Of a stretch of 64,000 nt of DNA, positions 13,401-22,396 are shown one piece after another. The DNA is taken from positions 18,657,501 through 18,721,500 of the forward strand of contig NC_092650.1 in NCBI RefSeq assembly GCF_032118995.1, given 5' to 3'. The stretch is from Asterias amurensis. Taxonomy: Eukaryota > Echinodermata > Asteroidea > Forcipulatida > Asteriidae. The position numbers and the translations under genes are program-made. The notes below the pieces were generated by a model that saw only the letters and a list, made by a program, of their open reading frames with translations, searched no databases and had not been told where the DNA came from. Within the stretch, counting starts at the first letter, position 1. Each line of letters opens with the position of its first letter.

Positions 13401-16400
13401 ACAAAAATTTAGAAAGACCGAGGAGACAGTTTTCTGAACATAGCGTTCTCTTTAAAGCCATTGGACCCTTTCGGTACAGAAAAAAAAAAAAAAGTTCACA
13501 GATTTACAAATAATTTACAGGGTTTACAGAAGGTAATGGTGAAAGACTTCTCTTGAAATATTAGTCCATGAAATGCTTTACTTTTTGAGAAAACGGTAAA
13601 ACAACATAAATTCTCCTTAGCATGTCATGACACGGCAAAACGCGCGGAAACAAGAGTGGGTTTTCCCGTTATTTTCTCCCAACTACGATGACCGATTGAG
13701 CCTAAATTTTCACAGGTTTGTTGTTTTATATATAAGTTGTGATGCACGAAGTGTGGGACTTGGACAATACTGTTTACCGAAAGTGTATAATGGCTTTAAG
13801 AGTAATTGGGAATAGTCAGGGGTTAAAGGTTACCTGTGATTCTGTGTCTGTTTGACTGGTTGTTCCTTCACAAGGGGACCACATTGAATCTATTAACGAA
13901 AACAACCCTGGAGATCTGAAATAGAGAGACAAAACAGCATAGGGGTAATACACTTTACTTCTTCAACATCAACATTGACATACATTGTTAGTTTTCTGGA
14001 AGAGCCAATACTTTCCAGTCCTTATAATACCATACAAGCAACCTGTAAACATTTCATCGCAAATGATATTGTTTTTGAGAAACAGTGGCCCTCTTTGAAA
14101 CCTTTTTGCTCTGGCTTCAGCAGTAACCTTGAAATTGTAGGCTTTGGTACAGAGCTTTAGACAAGTGCATATTCCTGAAGCTTGAGTCCAATTAAAGCAG
14201 TGGTTGCAAAAGTAATGGCAAAAAATAAATGGTTCATAAAGTTTTCTTGGTCGATTTGCCAAATTGAAAAAAAAAGTGTTTGGGTAGTATTTTCCTGCAA
14301 AGGGCAGAAGGAAATATTACTCAGTACAACAGGAGATTTGGGGCAAGATAAGTGTTATAAAAAAATTAAAATAAAAAATAAAAAACCTGCATGGACAATC
14401 TTGACAATGCATATTATGGGAACACAAAAAGTAGTAGTTAGTATATGGTTTGACTTTTACTACATGCACAGACAAAGTTCTGGTACTTGTGTTTAAATAT
14501 CAAAACTTTTCTTTAACTTAGTTCAAATATATCTAGACCCGACCTTTGACCTCACCTTGTTCTATTTACTCGTCTCATCACTTTGAGTCCAGAGAAGACG
14601 AACGTCTTCCCTTCTCCATGTCTCAAACACCGCCTCCATTCCTCTTCCTCATCCTCCTCCCCAGTGCCTGCTAGGGTCACCTGAAGCTCACAGAAGACCC
14701 CCTGGCTGTCCTGGATGAGTAGGGTCCACTTTGTGGATTGCTTGGCAGGCACTGCAAGGGGGCGACTTGGAAACTTCCTGTGTAAAGATAAAGATATTGA
14801 CAATATAGGGAGACTGACAACAAACATAAATAGGTAGAGCGCAGGCATGTTTTCGGAGGGCGCTGGTTCAAATCCCATTTTAGTCAATTTGTCTTTGTTC
14901 AAGATCATAAAAAGTTTACCCAGTTTCCCTTGTTGTTTGTTATTTGATATCTGATATGAAAAGTCACATCTCTAACCTGCTTGCTAAGGTAGCCTCCGTG
15001 TAACATCTCCTGTAGTACACTCTGTGAATAGTCGCCACCACACACATGCCTGCTGAGGAATACATACCGGTCTGTGCTATGCTGTCCAGGAAGGAATCGG
15101 ATACTTGGCCTTTTGGGGCCTCTGTAGATTGTGGCAGTACTGACTGCAAAGTTGACTTGGTCGTTGTTTGGGCTGGAATCGGCCTGGGCTGGAAGAGTTG
15201 TAGTGGCCTCAGTTGCTATCGGAGATATAAGATGATAAAAAATAGAGAATGACAGCAAGAAAAAAACTTAAACAGAAAAGGTATTATACAAAATCAGGAA
15301 GGAGAAAATCAGTGTTTATTTGGTTCTTTTAGAACTTTTTTATCACAGCAGCAGAGATTTTTTCAGAGTTCTTAGTTCTGAAAAGAACTGTCCTGAAAAT
15401 GATTGTTAAATTATAGTTTTAAAGCTTAGTGATTTATGAACAATTTTTTTTTTTAAACAATTTCCTAAACTATCTGGGGCAAGTCAGTTGCAGAGTAAAC
15501 TGCCAGGTGGGTTACTTCATCAATAGCTTAAGCGCAAGGCCTGGAACAGTAGGAAGATAGTCACATTTAGACCGTACAAGGCAAATGAAAAGATGCTTGG
15601 AAAATGAATTTCGTTAAGATCCTTGTGTAAGAGAACTCTGCAGTTTATAACTGGCGTTTTTGTCTGGAAAACATTTGGAATCGTAATATCCATGATTTAC
15701 TCTGTTAAAAAGGAACAAAGTTTTCTTAGACCTGCAAGACTTGAATTGGGCTGAGAAGATACATTTGAGCCTGTATGGCCTCATTAAAACAAAACTACTT
15801 TTGGTCATTGCTGACTTGTTTAGTAGAATATGTTGAGATATACCTCTCCAAGTGAGGGACCACTCATCATGTTCGGGAACAACGAGGCTTGATTCCCCGT
15901 TTGCTTGCCACCCTCTGTGCAATCCTCCACTGACTGACAGAAATAGGTGCAAAGAATCACAGGCTGCTTATACTTCGGTAGAGTCAACTTCTGCCTAAAT
16001 GAAAAGAAAAAAAATGGTGATCATGAGCTAACCGCTGATATCACAACGACTAGAATCAGTGTTGTCGTCTCGTTACTGAATCACAATTTCATGATTTGTG
16101 TAACTCATATTCCTAGACATTTAACCAATGTTTGTATGAGAGAGATTTGTTGTTGCCAGCTTGGTTGTTATATTCCCGTGCGAGAGCTTGCCGAGTTCCC
16201 TTGACAAGAAGATCATCTAAACAAACAAACAAACAATATCTACAAGATGACGAAGGGTTGAAAAAAAATTTCTTTTAACTGGGTAACAACTTTCAATAGA
16301 TGCTGAGAGTTGACATAAAATTGATTTTCATTGAACTAAGACCGGTTCAATTGTTTCCATACCATGGAGGATGAACTCTGACCCTTGACCCCAATCCAAG

Positions 16401-19400
16401 CTTTAACTGTCTCCCATTGGCTTGAGAAAACAGCACAAGCATTTCCTCATTGACCTCGGAGGTCAAAGGTTGCATCTGGCATCGGGTGATGAACAATCCC
16501 CTGACCTCCTCCAAAGATAGGACGAGAAGGTCAAGTGCAGGACTCTCTAAAAGATAAAAGACAGTTTAGTGAGAGTTAAACTGCAACATTGGGGGATTTT
16601 CCAGAGACTAGGTTAACAACTACAAAGCGCTTTATCTTCGGGCGTCTTGTTTAAATTGAATTATGAGACTCATTTCTGAAACACCTAAGACTACTCCTAG
16701 TATTACCAACTATACATAGAAAACTCAATTGTATCTGTAATTCTGCACTTCAAAGCATTTATTGTGAGCTGAACACCATTCCGTTTTACTGACATGTAAA
16801 CTAAACACGAGCTTAACATGGCGGAGCCCAGTGCGGGCAGCGTGATGTTACTTTACAACAAAAATAGACTTGTGCAAGTACTAACAAAATACATTACACT
16901 TCACAAAGTGCAGCGGTGCATTCCGCAACCACTGCCAGAAACTCATCAAGTAAGGGACTGAAAACCCAACCGATTTGCGCCAGGGTCCTAGAGGTCCAAG
17001 GCGAGGAAAGATGCCACTACTGGGTGCGTTCGATTAGCTTCCCTGTGTCAACCCCCACTGCTCACTCGGGTGAGTCCCTGACAAGAGCTAATCGAACAAT
17101 CACTCACCCTCTTGTTGTGACGTCATGCACCTCGGGCCGGCCCCCAAGTGACCTGTTCCGCAAGCAGGGCACTTGGGGCTGACCCGGGTGAGCCCCTGGA
17201 GTGATGTCAAAGCTATTTGAACATACCGGGGGCAGATCAGGGTTGACCCGGGGAAGCTAATCGAACGCACCCACATTAACCTGACAGGCTCCCACCCCAC
17301 CCTCAAGCAAATGAAGATTGTGATCTTACGGTTTGTTGCTGCTGTGTCTATCGTTCGATGAGACCAGAACGCCATGGAGGATTTCTCCCTGTTCATCACT
17401 CTCTGTAAATCTTCAGCTAAACCACCCCTGGAAAAATATTCACAAATCAATCTAAAAACTGAATTCTCAAAAATAATAAAAGGGCACTTTGCCTTCAAAT
17501 CTCTCTCAATATTGCTGTTTGGAATTGCTCTTTAGCTTTTTCAAGAGTTGTTTCTATGCACAAAAAAACACATTCAGTGCATTGTCAATAGCGAGTAGCT
17601 TTTTAAAATACATAAATTTTCCAAACTTACTTGGTAAAGAGCACTGGAGAGATATTGACCCTATAAATCATTGTTAAAAATTACACCCTTTGAAGTAATG
17701 TAGTTTTAGACTATTTGAAAACACACAATTCTATGCAACAAGGGTGGTTTTTCTTTCATTATTTTCCTACATCTTCGATGACCAGGTTTCACAGGATTCA
17801 CAGGTTTTTTATTTTAGGGATATGTTGGGATGCACCAAGTGAGGATACTGATCATTGCCAATTAGTAAAAGTACACACTGCCTTTAAAGCAAATTCATCA
17901 GTTTTGAAACAGCAGTTATTCAGAATACCTGACAAACTTTTTCTTTTTCTTCCCCGAATCCCCGCCTCCGCTAGGTCCCCCTGTAGCGCCCTCTTTGTCA
18001 GGGGTCCTCTCTGGTAGTTTGAGACGTTTAAGTAGTTCGGTTCCAGTTCTAGGACTCTCTTTGGAGGGGCTGTGGACCGGTGACGGCTGAGGGGTGGGGG
18101 AGTGGTCAGAGATGTGCAGAGAGCTGGATCCCTGTAGAAAGCAATCAGTGTATTCTTGATACAGAACTATTGCAGTGAAGAAGTTGCTCAATAATGTATT
18201 TCATTGGTTCTACCTTTGGTTTTATTTAAAGGGTCTATGTAACTTTTGTAGGACAAAAAACACAATGTCCACAGATTTACACTAAACTTACACAGTTTGA
18301 AGATGATGATAGTAGAAAGCTTCCCTGAAAATATTATGTGCTGAGGTGCTGTAGTTTTTGGGAAATGAGTAAAACAATGTCATGAAGACGAAAATTATTT
18401 TATTATTTTACAAACATATTTTCATGACATTGTTTCACTCATTTCTCAAAAACTACAGCACCTCAGTAAGTAATATTTGAAGGGAAGCTTTCCACTATCA
18501 TAATCTTCAAACCCTGTAAGTTTAATGTAAATCTATGGACATTTTGAAAAAGTACCCAAATCCTTCAACGGCAAGGCTGCCCACTATATATCTCTGAACT
18601 ACTCAAAGTTTACACTCTGTCAAGGAAACTTTGATCAAGTTCCAAGCTTCTCCTCATTGAACCCAAGTCTCGACACTCCTTCAGCTGCGCTACGCAAATG
18701 AAACTCTCTACCAGATAATCTAAGATCTGCGCCTTGTTGAACACCCAGCAGGGTGGATACGTGCGCATTACAAGACTGAGTACTTTTCATCATCATACCT
18801 GTTGAGAACTCGATGCAAGGTTGAACTGATCTTCTGACGGGGAATCATAATCAGATATGTGAACCTGTGAGGACTGAGTGGAAATAAGCAATGAGAGATT
18901 ACAAACTGATATTCATAAATACCTAGGGATAGGACAGTGTATTCTTGATTGGTCAAGTAGATCACACGGACATGTTTAAACGTGCACATGTAAGCCCGGT
19001 TCATACGTCTTGTGAGTGTGAATGCGGTATGAATTTTGACGTCACAGATTCGCAATGAATAATTCGCAATAGTTTAACTGTGTCCACCTCCTGCGAAACA
19101 TTCGCTGTGAAAACAGCCATCACAATTCACTTCTCATTCCCATTCGCAGGAAGTATGAGCCAGGCTGTACCAAGTCTGTGTGCACAAATTGTGGAACCAC
19201 ACAGAAACTACACAAAAAGTCTTCTTTCCTCACTTTCTTCTCCTCCAATGTGGGCTGGCCTTGTTCGGTCATCGAGGTCGTTTTACTCCCATCTCCCTGA
19301 GACACGCCCCGTTTACCTCCTCCCTCCTCAAGATCCTCCACTATATCAAGATCATCCTCTTCTCCTGCAGCTAACTCAAGCCTCCCAAGTTTAGCTCCCT

Positions 19401-21919
19401 GATGAAACCTGGTCTTGCATCTTGCTTTCCGGATAGTTCGCTTCTTGTGCGAGGCCCTCTTGTGGTGTTCCGTACTAAGTGGCTCCTGCTGGAGGGGCTC
19501 AACATCTGACAGGCCCTCACTGCTGGAGCTCCAGTCAATGTCCAAAGAGGAACCTTCTTGGGCTGCAACACGAACATCAAAACCAAATGTGACAATAACA
19601 AAAATAACTACCAAACTGAGCTATCTAGCCCTCTGTTGGCGGTCTCCCTTTTAGTCATCTTTGTTCAGGGGGCCCGTGCCAGTCAGAAGCCATACAATCA
19701 TTAGCTGTTGTGCAGCCAGGCATCACACCTATAAGTTCATGATACAACCAGGGGATTGCCTTAAAGGCAGTGGACACTATTGGTAATTACTCAAAATATT
19801 TATTAGCATAAAACCTTAGTAACGAGTAATGGGGAGAGATTGATAGTGTAAAACATTGTGAGAAACGGCTCCCTCTGAAGTGACGTAATTTTCAAGAAAG
19901 AAGTAATTTTCCACGAATTTAATTTAAGAGACCTCAGATTTAGAATTTGAGGACTCGAAATCAAGCATCTGAAAGCGCACAACTTTGTGTGACAAGGGTG
20001 TTTTTATTTTCATCATTATCTCGCAACTTTGAAGACCAATTGAGCTCAAATTTTCACAAGTTGTTATTTTATATTATGTTGAGATACACCAAATGAGAAG
20101 ACTGGTCTTTGACGACAATTACCAATAGTGTCCAGTGTATTTAAGGGGATACAACTTTTGCATATTTAATATCAAGGTATAAACCACAAGTGAAAGTGGG
20201 TGCAGTCCTAACCAGGTTTGGTCGAGCTGAGACTGAACCTCTTGGCTCCTCTACTCTTCAACTGATGCAGCCCTCTTCTCTCCTCTTCCTCCTTCGTAAT
20301 CACTCCATCAAAGCCCGACTGACAACGCTGCCACCCTTGCTCAGGGATAGCTTGCCCCATCATGTATCTTGTCCTTTTGCTAGACTTCGAAGCATCATCA
20401 CTCCCTCTCTGCAGATTCTCAGTTGTAAACAACTCGATGTCAAACTGGTCAGTTCTTTTCAAGGGGCGCTGAATCAATAAGATTAAGAAATAAAAAACAT
20501 AAACTTGGAAGTGTTAAAGGAACACGTTGCCTTGGATCGGACGCGTTGGTCTATTAAAAGCGTTTGAAACCGTTTGTTATGAAATGCATATGGTTAGAAA
20601 GATGTTTTAAAAGTACAGTTTGTAGAATATACTGATCCACACAAGTATCACTCAAAATTGCACGGTTTTCCTTTTACGTTGCGAACTATCACGGTCGGCC
20701 ATTTATGGGAGTCAAAATTGACCGTGTTAGTCGACGAGGTTAAAAGAAATCCACGCAATTTCGAGGCATATTTGTGTAGATCATTGTATTCTACTTTTTC
20801 AATATCTTTCTAACCATATGCATTTTATAACAAATGGTTACAGAACGCTTTTCAAAGACCAACTCGACCGATCCAAGGCAACGTGTTCCTTTAAACATTA
20901 ACTTGCTAAAAATCACACTCAAAAATTCAACAAATTCCAAACAAGACGTGGCATTCGAAACACTGACATCTTCAGATGTAGTTGAGATGTGATGGGACCG
21001 AAGAAGGAAATAAGTATCAGATAAAAAATTTTTTTCTAAAAGCGGACAAAGTTTGAAATATCTGGCAAACCATAATATTAATAATAATAGATAAATGGGC
21101 AACGATATGGAGTATTTGATGAGACCCAATGAGTTGAGATTGAGTATAAATTGTCAGCAGTGTGAGTGTCAGTGTCGCCGAGTGTCGATCAACCACAAAT
21201 ATTAACAGGTCTGCCTTTTTCATTTGTTATTATTGTCATTTATTCCCAAAATATTCTTTTCCCTGGTTTGCTAAATCGTTATGGATGTCAGTCCGATTTG
21301 TACTCCTAGTTCTAGAAGTATTGAGGTTCATTCCGCAATATTTAAATTAAAGATGACTTTTTTTCAAAACAAATTGTCAATCTTGATGTTCCATTTTATC
21401 ACACAAGCTGCCATAGTTGCAATAACATAACCCTCCTCCTGGCAGCCGTCGGGAGGAGGGTTACGTTGACGCAACACTAGCGCGCATGTGATTTGTCCCG
21501 TGCTTGGAACTTTAGCTTTACATACAATAATATTAATAAGCAGGCATGTTTTCTCAACATTCTGCCAACTAAGTTTTAGAAAAAAGTATCACTTCAGTTT
21601 CAGTGCAGACCACCAATTCGAACTTGCCCTTTTATTTGTTATTATTAACATATTATTAATTAAATTACCATTTAATTAACCTCTTAATTTCCCGTTTGTG
21701 CCCGTGCTATCTTGCGCATACAAGGAAACAAAGTTTGCACCGTCACAAAATGACACACCGCGCATGCCGCGCGAATAAAACAAAAATTAAAAACCTTCAA
21801 AGATTGCGCCCAACTTTGTCAGCACGCAAGCAAGCGTAACGTCATTCAACTCAACGTTAACTTATTTATATAAAAAAAATAAAAAGTTTGTTATTCACCT
21901 TGTTAGTTGTGCGATTCAT
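7426..21919 (-). CDS. SPIDR: SPIDR-like scaffold protein of homologous recombination (17 coding exons, complete)
   Basis: In vertebrates SPIDR is a nuclear scaffold linking BLM helicase and RAD51 in recombinational repair. Coding exons in order: 21919-21899, 20468-20213, 19562-19234, 18864-18799, 18131-17929, 17427-17330, 16546-16363, 15994-15844, 15215-14977, 14777-14556, 13915-13834, 12368-12216, 11259-10905, 10248-10063, 8983-8893, 8310-8187, 7605-7426. They sum to 2940 nt (979 residues plus stop; human about 915). All are GT-AG and in phase. Blocks recalled from human SPIDR appear in the same order: DIDWSSSSEGLSD (acidic N-terminus), RGGLAEDL with a nearby FWSHR, VRVHPPWQKL, LLIQDSQGVF, GLFSLIDSMW, FCYIL, VTGVDEATAYSWPACDTCG, VTSPLTRMHLE and a C-terminal LLQSSIEQVL. 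Two cysteine pairs, C865/C868 and C885/C888, resemble a zinc ribbon. The first exon holds only seven codons and is the least certain part. Similarity was judged from memory, not by search. Confidence 0.94.
7860..8133 (-). mobile_element. tRNA-derived SINE in SPIDR intron
   Basis: Minus-strand head near 8133 (CATGTCACGGCTGCTGAGCA) with a B box-like GGGATTGAATCCCGGTCACT, then a body with GTGGCCATGAACAAGGCACTT and a tail TGAAGTGGCCTTTTGGCCTTGTGA. The body matches the split SINE at 12774-13400, so it is the same family. Confidence 0.72.
8187..8983 (-). other. SPIDR: SPIDR putative zinc-ribbon region (exons 15-16)
   Basis: Exon 8983-8893 ends with a CDTCG motif (C865, C868). Exon 8310-8187 begins with CKVC (C885, C888). 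Two CxxC pairs 17 residues apart, preceded by a VTGVDEATAYSWP segment and followed by VTSPLTRMHLE, match the spacing recalled for human SPIDR (CDMCG then CGDC). Two knuckles this close resemble the zinc ribbons inserted in some OB folds. Zinc binding is inference. The intron falls between the two knuckles. Confidence 0.6.
8415..8822 (+). mobile_element. 3' end of a CR1/L2-like LINE (reverse-transcriptase C-terminus remnant)
   Basis: The plus-strand translation contains LHWLLLQQHFKFKAILLVYK and ALHKQAPSYIS, the classic C-terminal sequence of CR1/L2-type reverse transcriptases. It then decays through frameshifts and stops. The copy ends in TGATTGATTGATTG, a typical short-repeat tail. It sits in the SPIDR intron between exons 15 and 16. 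Confidence 0.8.
9044..9210 (+). mobile_element. tRNA-like SINE (TAGATAGCTCAGT type) in SPIDR intron
   Basis: It has an A box-like TAGATAGCTCAGTTAGTAGA, a B box-like GGTCATGGTTTCATATCC, then AGTCAATTTGTCTTTGTCAC and the tail GTTTCCCTTGTGGTTTATTA. The same head and tail recur at 14793-14965. A hairpin element (9217-9459) is inserted at its 3' end. Confidence 0.75.
9217..9459. mobile_element. GGGCCCAATTTCAT inverted-repeat element
   Basis: This is a 243-bp palindromic element with termini GGGCCCAATTTCATAGAGCT and its reverse complement. The arms include GGTAATCCTGTTTTTATCAA and its complement. Relatives occur at 10728-10888, 28491-28738 and, degraded, at 49942-50110 and 3140-3302. No coding capacity. 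Confidence 0.88.
9549..9612 (+). mobile_element. SINE head fragment
   Basis: It repeats the 5' part of the TAGATAGCTCAGTTGGT SINE, with its leader GGGAGAGTGTCAACATAGGG, and then stops. Confidence 0.6.
10728..10888. mobile_element. Degraded GGGCCCAATTTCAT-type hairpin element
   Basis: The left end reads GCGATTTCATAGAGCTGCTT and the right end AGCAGCCCTAAGAAATTGGC. The arms contain GGTAACCAG and GCTGGTAACC. It lies 16 bp from SPIDR exon 13 (10905), in the intron downstream of that exon. Confidence 0.7.
12774..13400 (+). mobile_element. tRNA-derived SINE interrupted by a retroposed insert
   Basis: The SINE head (12774-12870, ending CCAGTCATGACACTTGTGCC) and body continue to 12951. After a 255-bp insert they resume at 13207 and end in TGAAGTGGCCGTCTGACCTTG. 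The family matches 7860-8133. Confidence 0.75.
12952..13206 (-). mobile_element. Retroposed 255-bp insert with poly(A) and 22-bp target duplication
   Basis: An identical 22-bp sequence beginning TGTACCAGCCAGGATCCCAG flanks the insert (12930-12951 and 13207-13228). On the minus strand the insert begins with three tandem units of about 22 bp (TATCAAGACCCAACCTCT) and ends in TTTCTTATAAAAAAA. This layout is that of LINE-mediated retroposition. No gene of origin was recognised. Confidence 0.85.
13452..13799 (+). mobile_element. TTAA-flanked MITE, family 3, copy 1
   Basis: Ends are TTAAAGCCATTGGACCCTTT and a matching TATAATGGCTTTAA, about 348 bp, in a SPIDR intron. Other copies lie at 44288-44582 and 56206-56579. 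Confidence 0.88.
14793..14965 (+). mobile_element. SINE remnant filling most of a short SPIDR intron
   Basis: The intron between exons 9 and 10 is only 199 bp (14778-14976). About 170 bp of it is a TAGCTCAGT-type SINE: leader ATTGACAATATAGGGAGACT, B box GGTTCAAATCCC, AGTCAATTTGTCTTTGTT, tail TTGTTTGTTATTTGATATCT. The element is antisense to the gene. Confidence 0.78.
17021..17273. mobile_element. Inverted-repeat element with perfect 23-bp termini
   Basis: The termini TGGGTGCGTTCGATTAGCTT... are perfectly inverted over 23 bp at both ends of a 253-bp element in a SPIDR intron. The interior is GC-rich with further CACTTGGGG / CCCAAGTG inverted segments. Its superfamily cannot be named, because no clear target duplication was seen. 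Confidence 0.85.
17625..17886 (+). mobile_element. Diverged, truncated family 2 MITE
   Basis: It matches the middle and 3' end of family 2 (CTTACTTGGTAAAGAGCACTGG, TGCACCAAGTGAGGATACTG, right TTAA at 17883-17886) with a lost 5' end and many changes. It lies 43 bp from SPIDR exon 5 (17929-18131), in the intron downstream of that exon. Confidence 0.7.
18226..18558. mobile_element. Palindromic element with long arms
   Basis: The left arm (TTAAAGGGTCTATGTAACTT, AACTTACACAGTTTGAAGAT, CTGAGGTGCTGTAGTTTTTG) is the reverse complement of the right arm around a centre near 18400. It begins at a TTAA, but the right TTAA is not preserved. It lies in a SPIDR intron. Confidence 0.82.
18562..18765 (+). mobile_element. 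LINE 3' coding remnant
   Basis: The plus-strand translation in mixed frames resembles the C-terminus of CR1/L2-type reverse transcriptase (AAHYISELLKVYTLSRKL, then a RKWNSLP-like decayed segment). Stops and frameshifts show it is dead. Confidence 0.65.
18993..19166. mobile_element. GCCCGGTTCATAC hairpin repeat
   Basis: The left end is GCCCGGTTCATACG and the right end CATTCGCAGGAAGTATGAGC. The middle carries TTTTGACGTCAC and CGAATAATTCG-like segments. Related copies occur at about 10420-10620 and 55862-56038. It lies in the SPIDR intron just after exon 3. Confidence 0.7.
19608..19660 (-). mobile_element. SINE head next to SPIDR exon 3 acceptor
   Basis: On the minus strand it reads GGGCTAGATAGCTCAGTTTG, followed by T-rich sequence running into the acceptor GTTGCAG at 19563. 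It is in the sense orientation of SPIDR. Confidence 0.65.
19761..20144 (+). mobile_element. TTAA-flanked MITE, family 2, forward copy
   Basis: TTAA at 19761-19764 and 20141-20144. Ends AAGGCAGTGGACACTATTGG and CCAATAGTGTCCAGTGTATT. Lies between SPIDR exons 3 and 2. Confidence 0.9.
20514..20894. mobile_element. Palindromic MITE, family 1, copy 3
   Basis: TTAA at 20514-20517 and 20891-20894 with AAAGGAACACGTTGCCTTGG ends. It has lost part of the central hairpin relative to copies 1 and 2. It lies in SPIDR intron 1. Confidence 0.92.
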
Positions 21920-22396
21920 GTTGGATACCTCACACAGATTAAGTAGTGTATCAGTTATTACTTAGACCAAAAATGATTTTAAATCAAAACAAAACAACAG
22001 CTATTTTATGAATTTCAGCGAGTTTCTACTGCGACACAGTGCATAAAACAACTAACGACCATGGGCGCTGCCATCTTTGTTTCAAGGAATTCTGGGAATT
22101 CCGGACTTTCCCTTTGCGATGTTGCAATATCGAAAAAATTGTTTTTCTTACATTTTTAGATTATCAAACGAGAACATCAGAGAAAATTGGCACAAGGTGA
22201 GTATTTCATTGTTATAAATTGTGTTATACTACAATTTTTTAAGGAAATTTTCAAATTATCTCGGGTTTTCAAGTGCTTGCTTGTTGCTGGCTGTCATGCG
22301 CAGTATCATTTCTACACATGCTGGCTTCCTATGCGGTGGACGAAAAGTGGAGAGAGTTTTAGTTTCAGCGTAAATTTTGCCCCAAATTAAGTATAC
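21920..22396. promoter_or_regulatory. Putative bidirectional promoter of SPIDR and EDC4
   Basis: The SPIDR start codon (21919, minus) and the EDC4 start codon (22397, plus) are divergent, with 477 bp between them that must hold both transcription starts and both 5' UTRs. On the minus strand a CAAAGATGGCAGCGCCC block (22063-22079) resembles a YY1 site. At 22086-22104 a near-palindrome reads TTCCCAGAATT on the minus strand, like the core of ZNF143/Staf sites. It also contains TTCTGGGAA, a STAT-type half-palindrome. No clear TATA box was seen. YY1 and ZNF143 sites are typical of TATA-less housekeeping and bidirectional promoters. A strong donor (CAAG|GTGAGT) at 22197 suggests a small 5' UTR intron of EDC4, with a candidate acceptor after 22368. 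Confidence 0.6.

Noticed and set aside
14969..15258. 117-codon minus-strand frame as the SPIDR exon 9 reading frame
   Set aside because: The frame consistent with neighbouring exon phases and with the recalled SPIDR blocks (SDSFLDSIAQT, VVATIHRVY) is a different one. The longer frame is a shadow.
16916..17498. Overlapping frames of 88 and 132 codons
   Set aside because: They cover the 23-bp-terminus element. Only 17330-17427 on the minus strand is a true SPIDR exon.
22010..22075. Minus-strand ATG in the YY1-like block opening a 19-codon frame, as SPIDR start
   Set aside because: It ends at a stop without a good in-frame donor. The ATG at 21919 joins exon 2 in phase with a basic N-terminus like that of human SPIDR. 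The upstream ATG may be a uORF.
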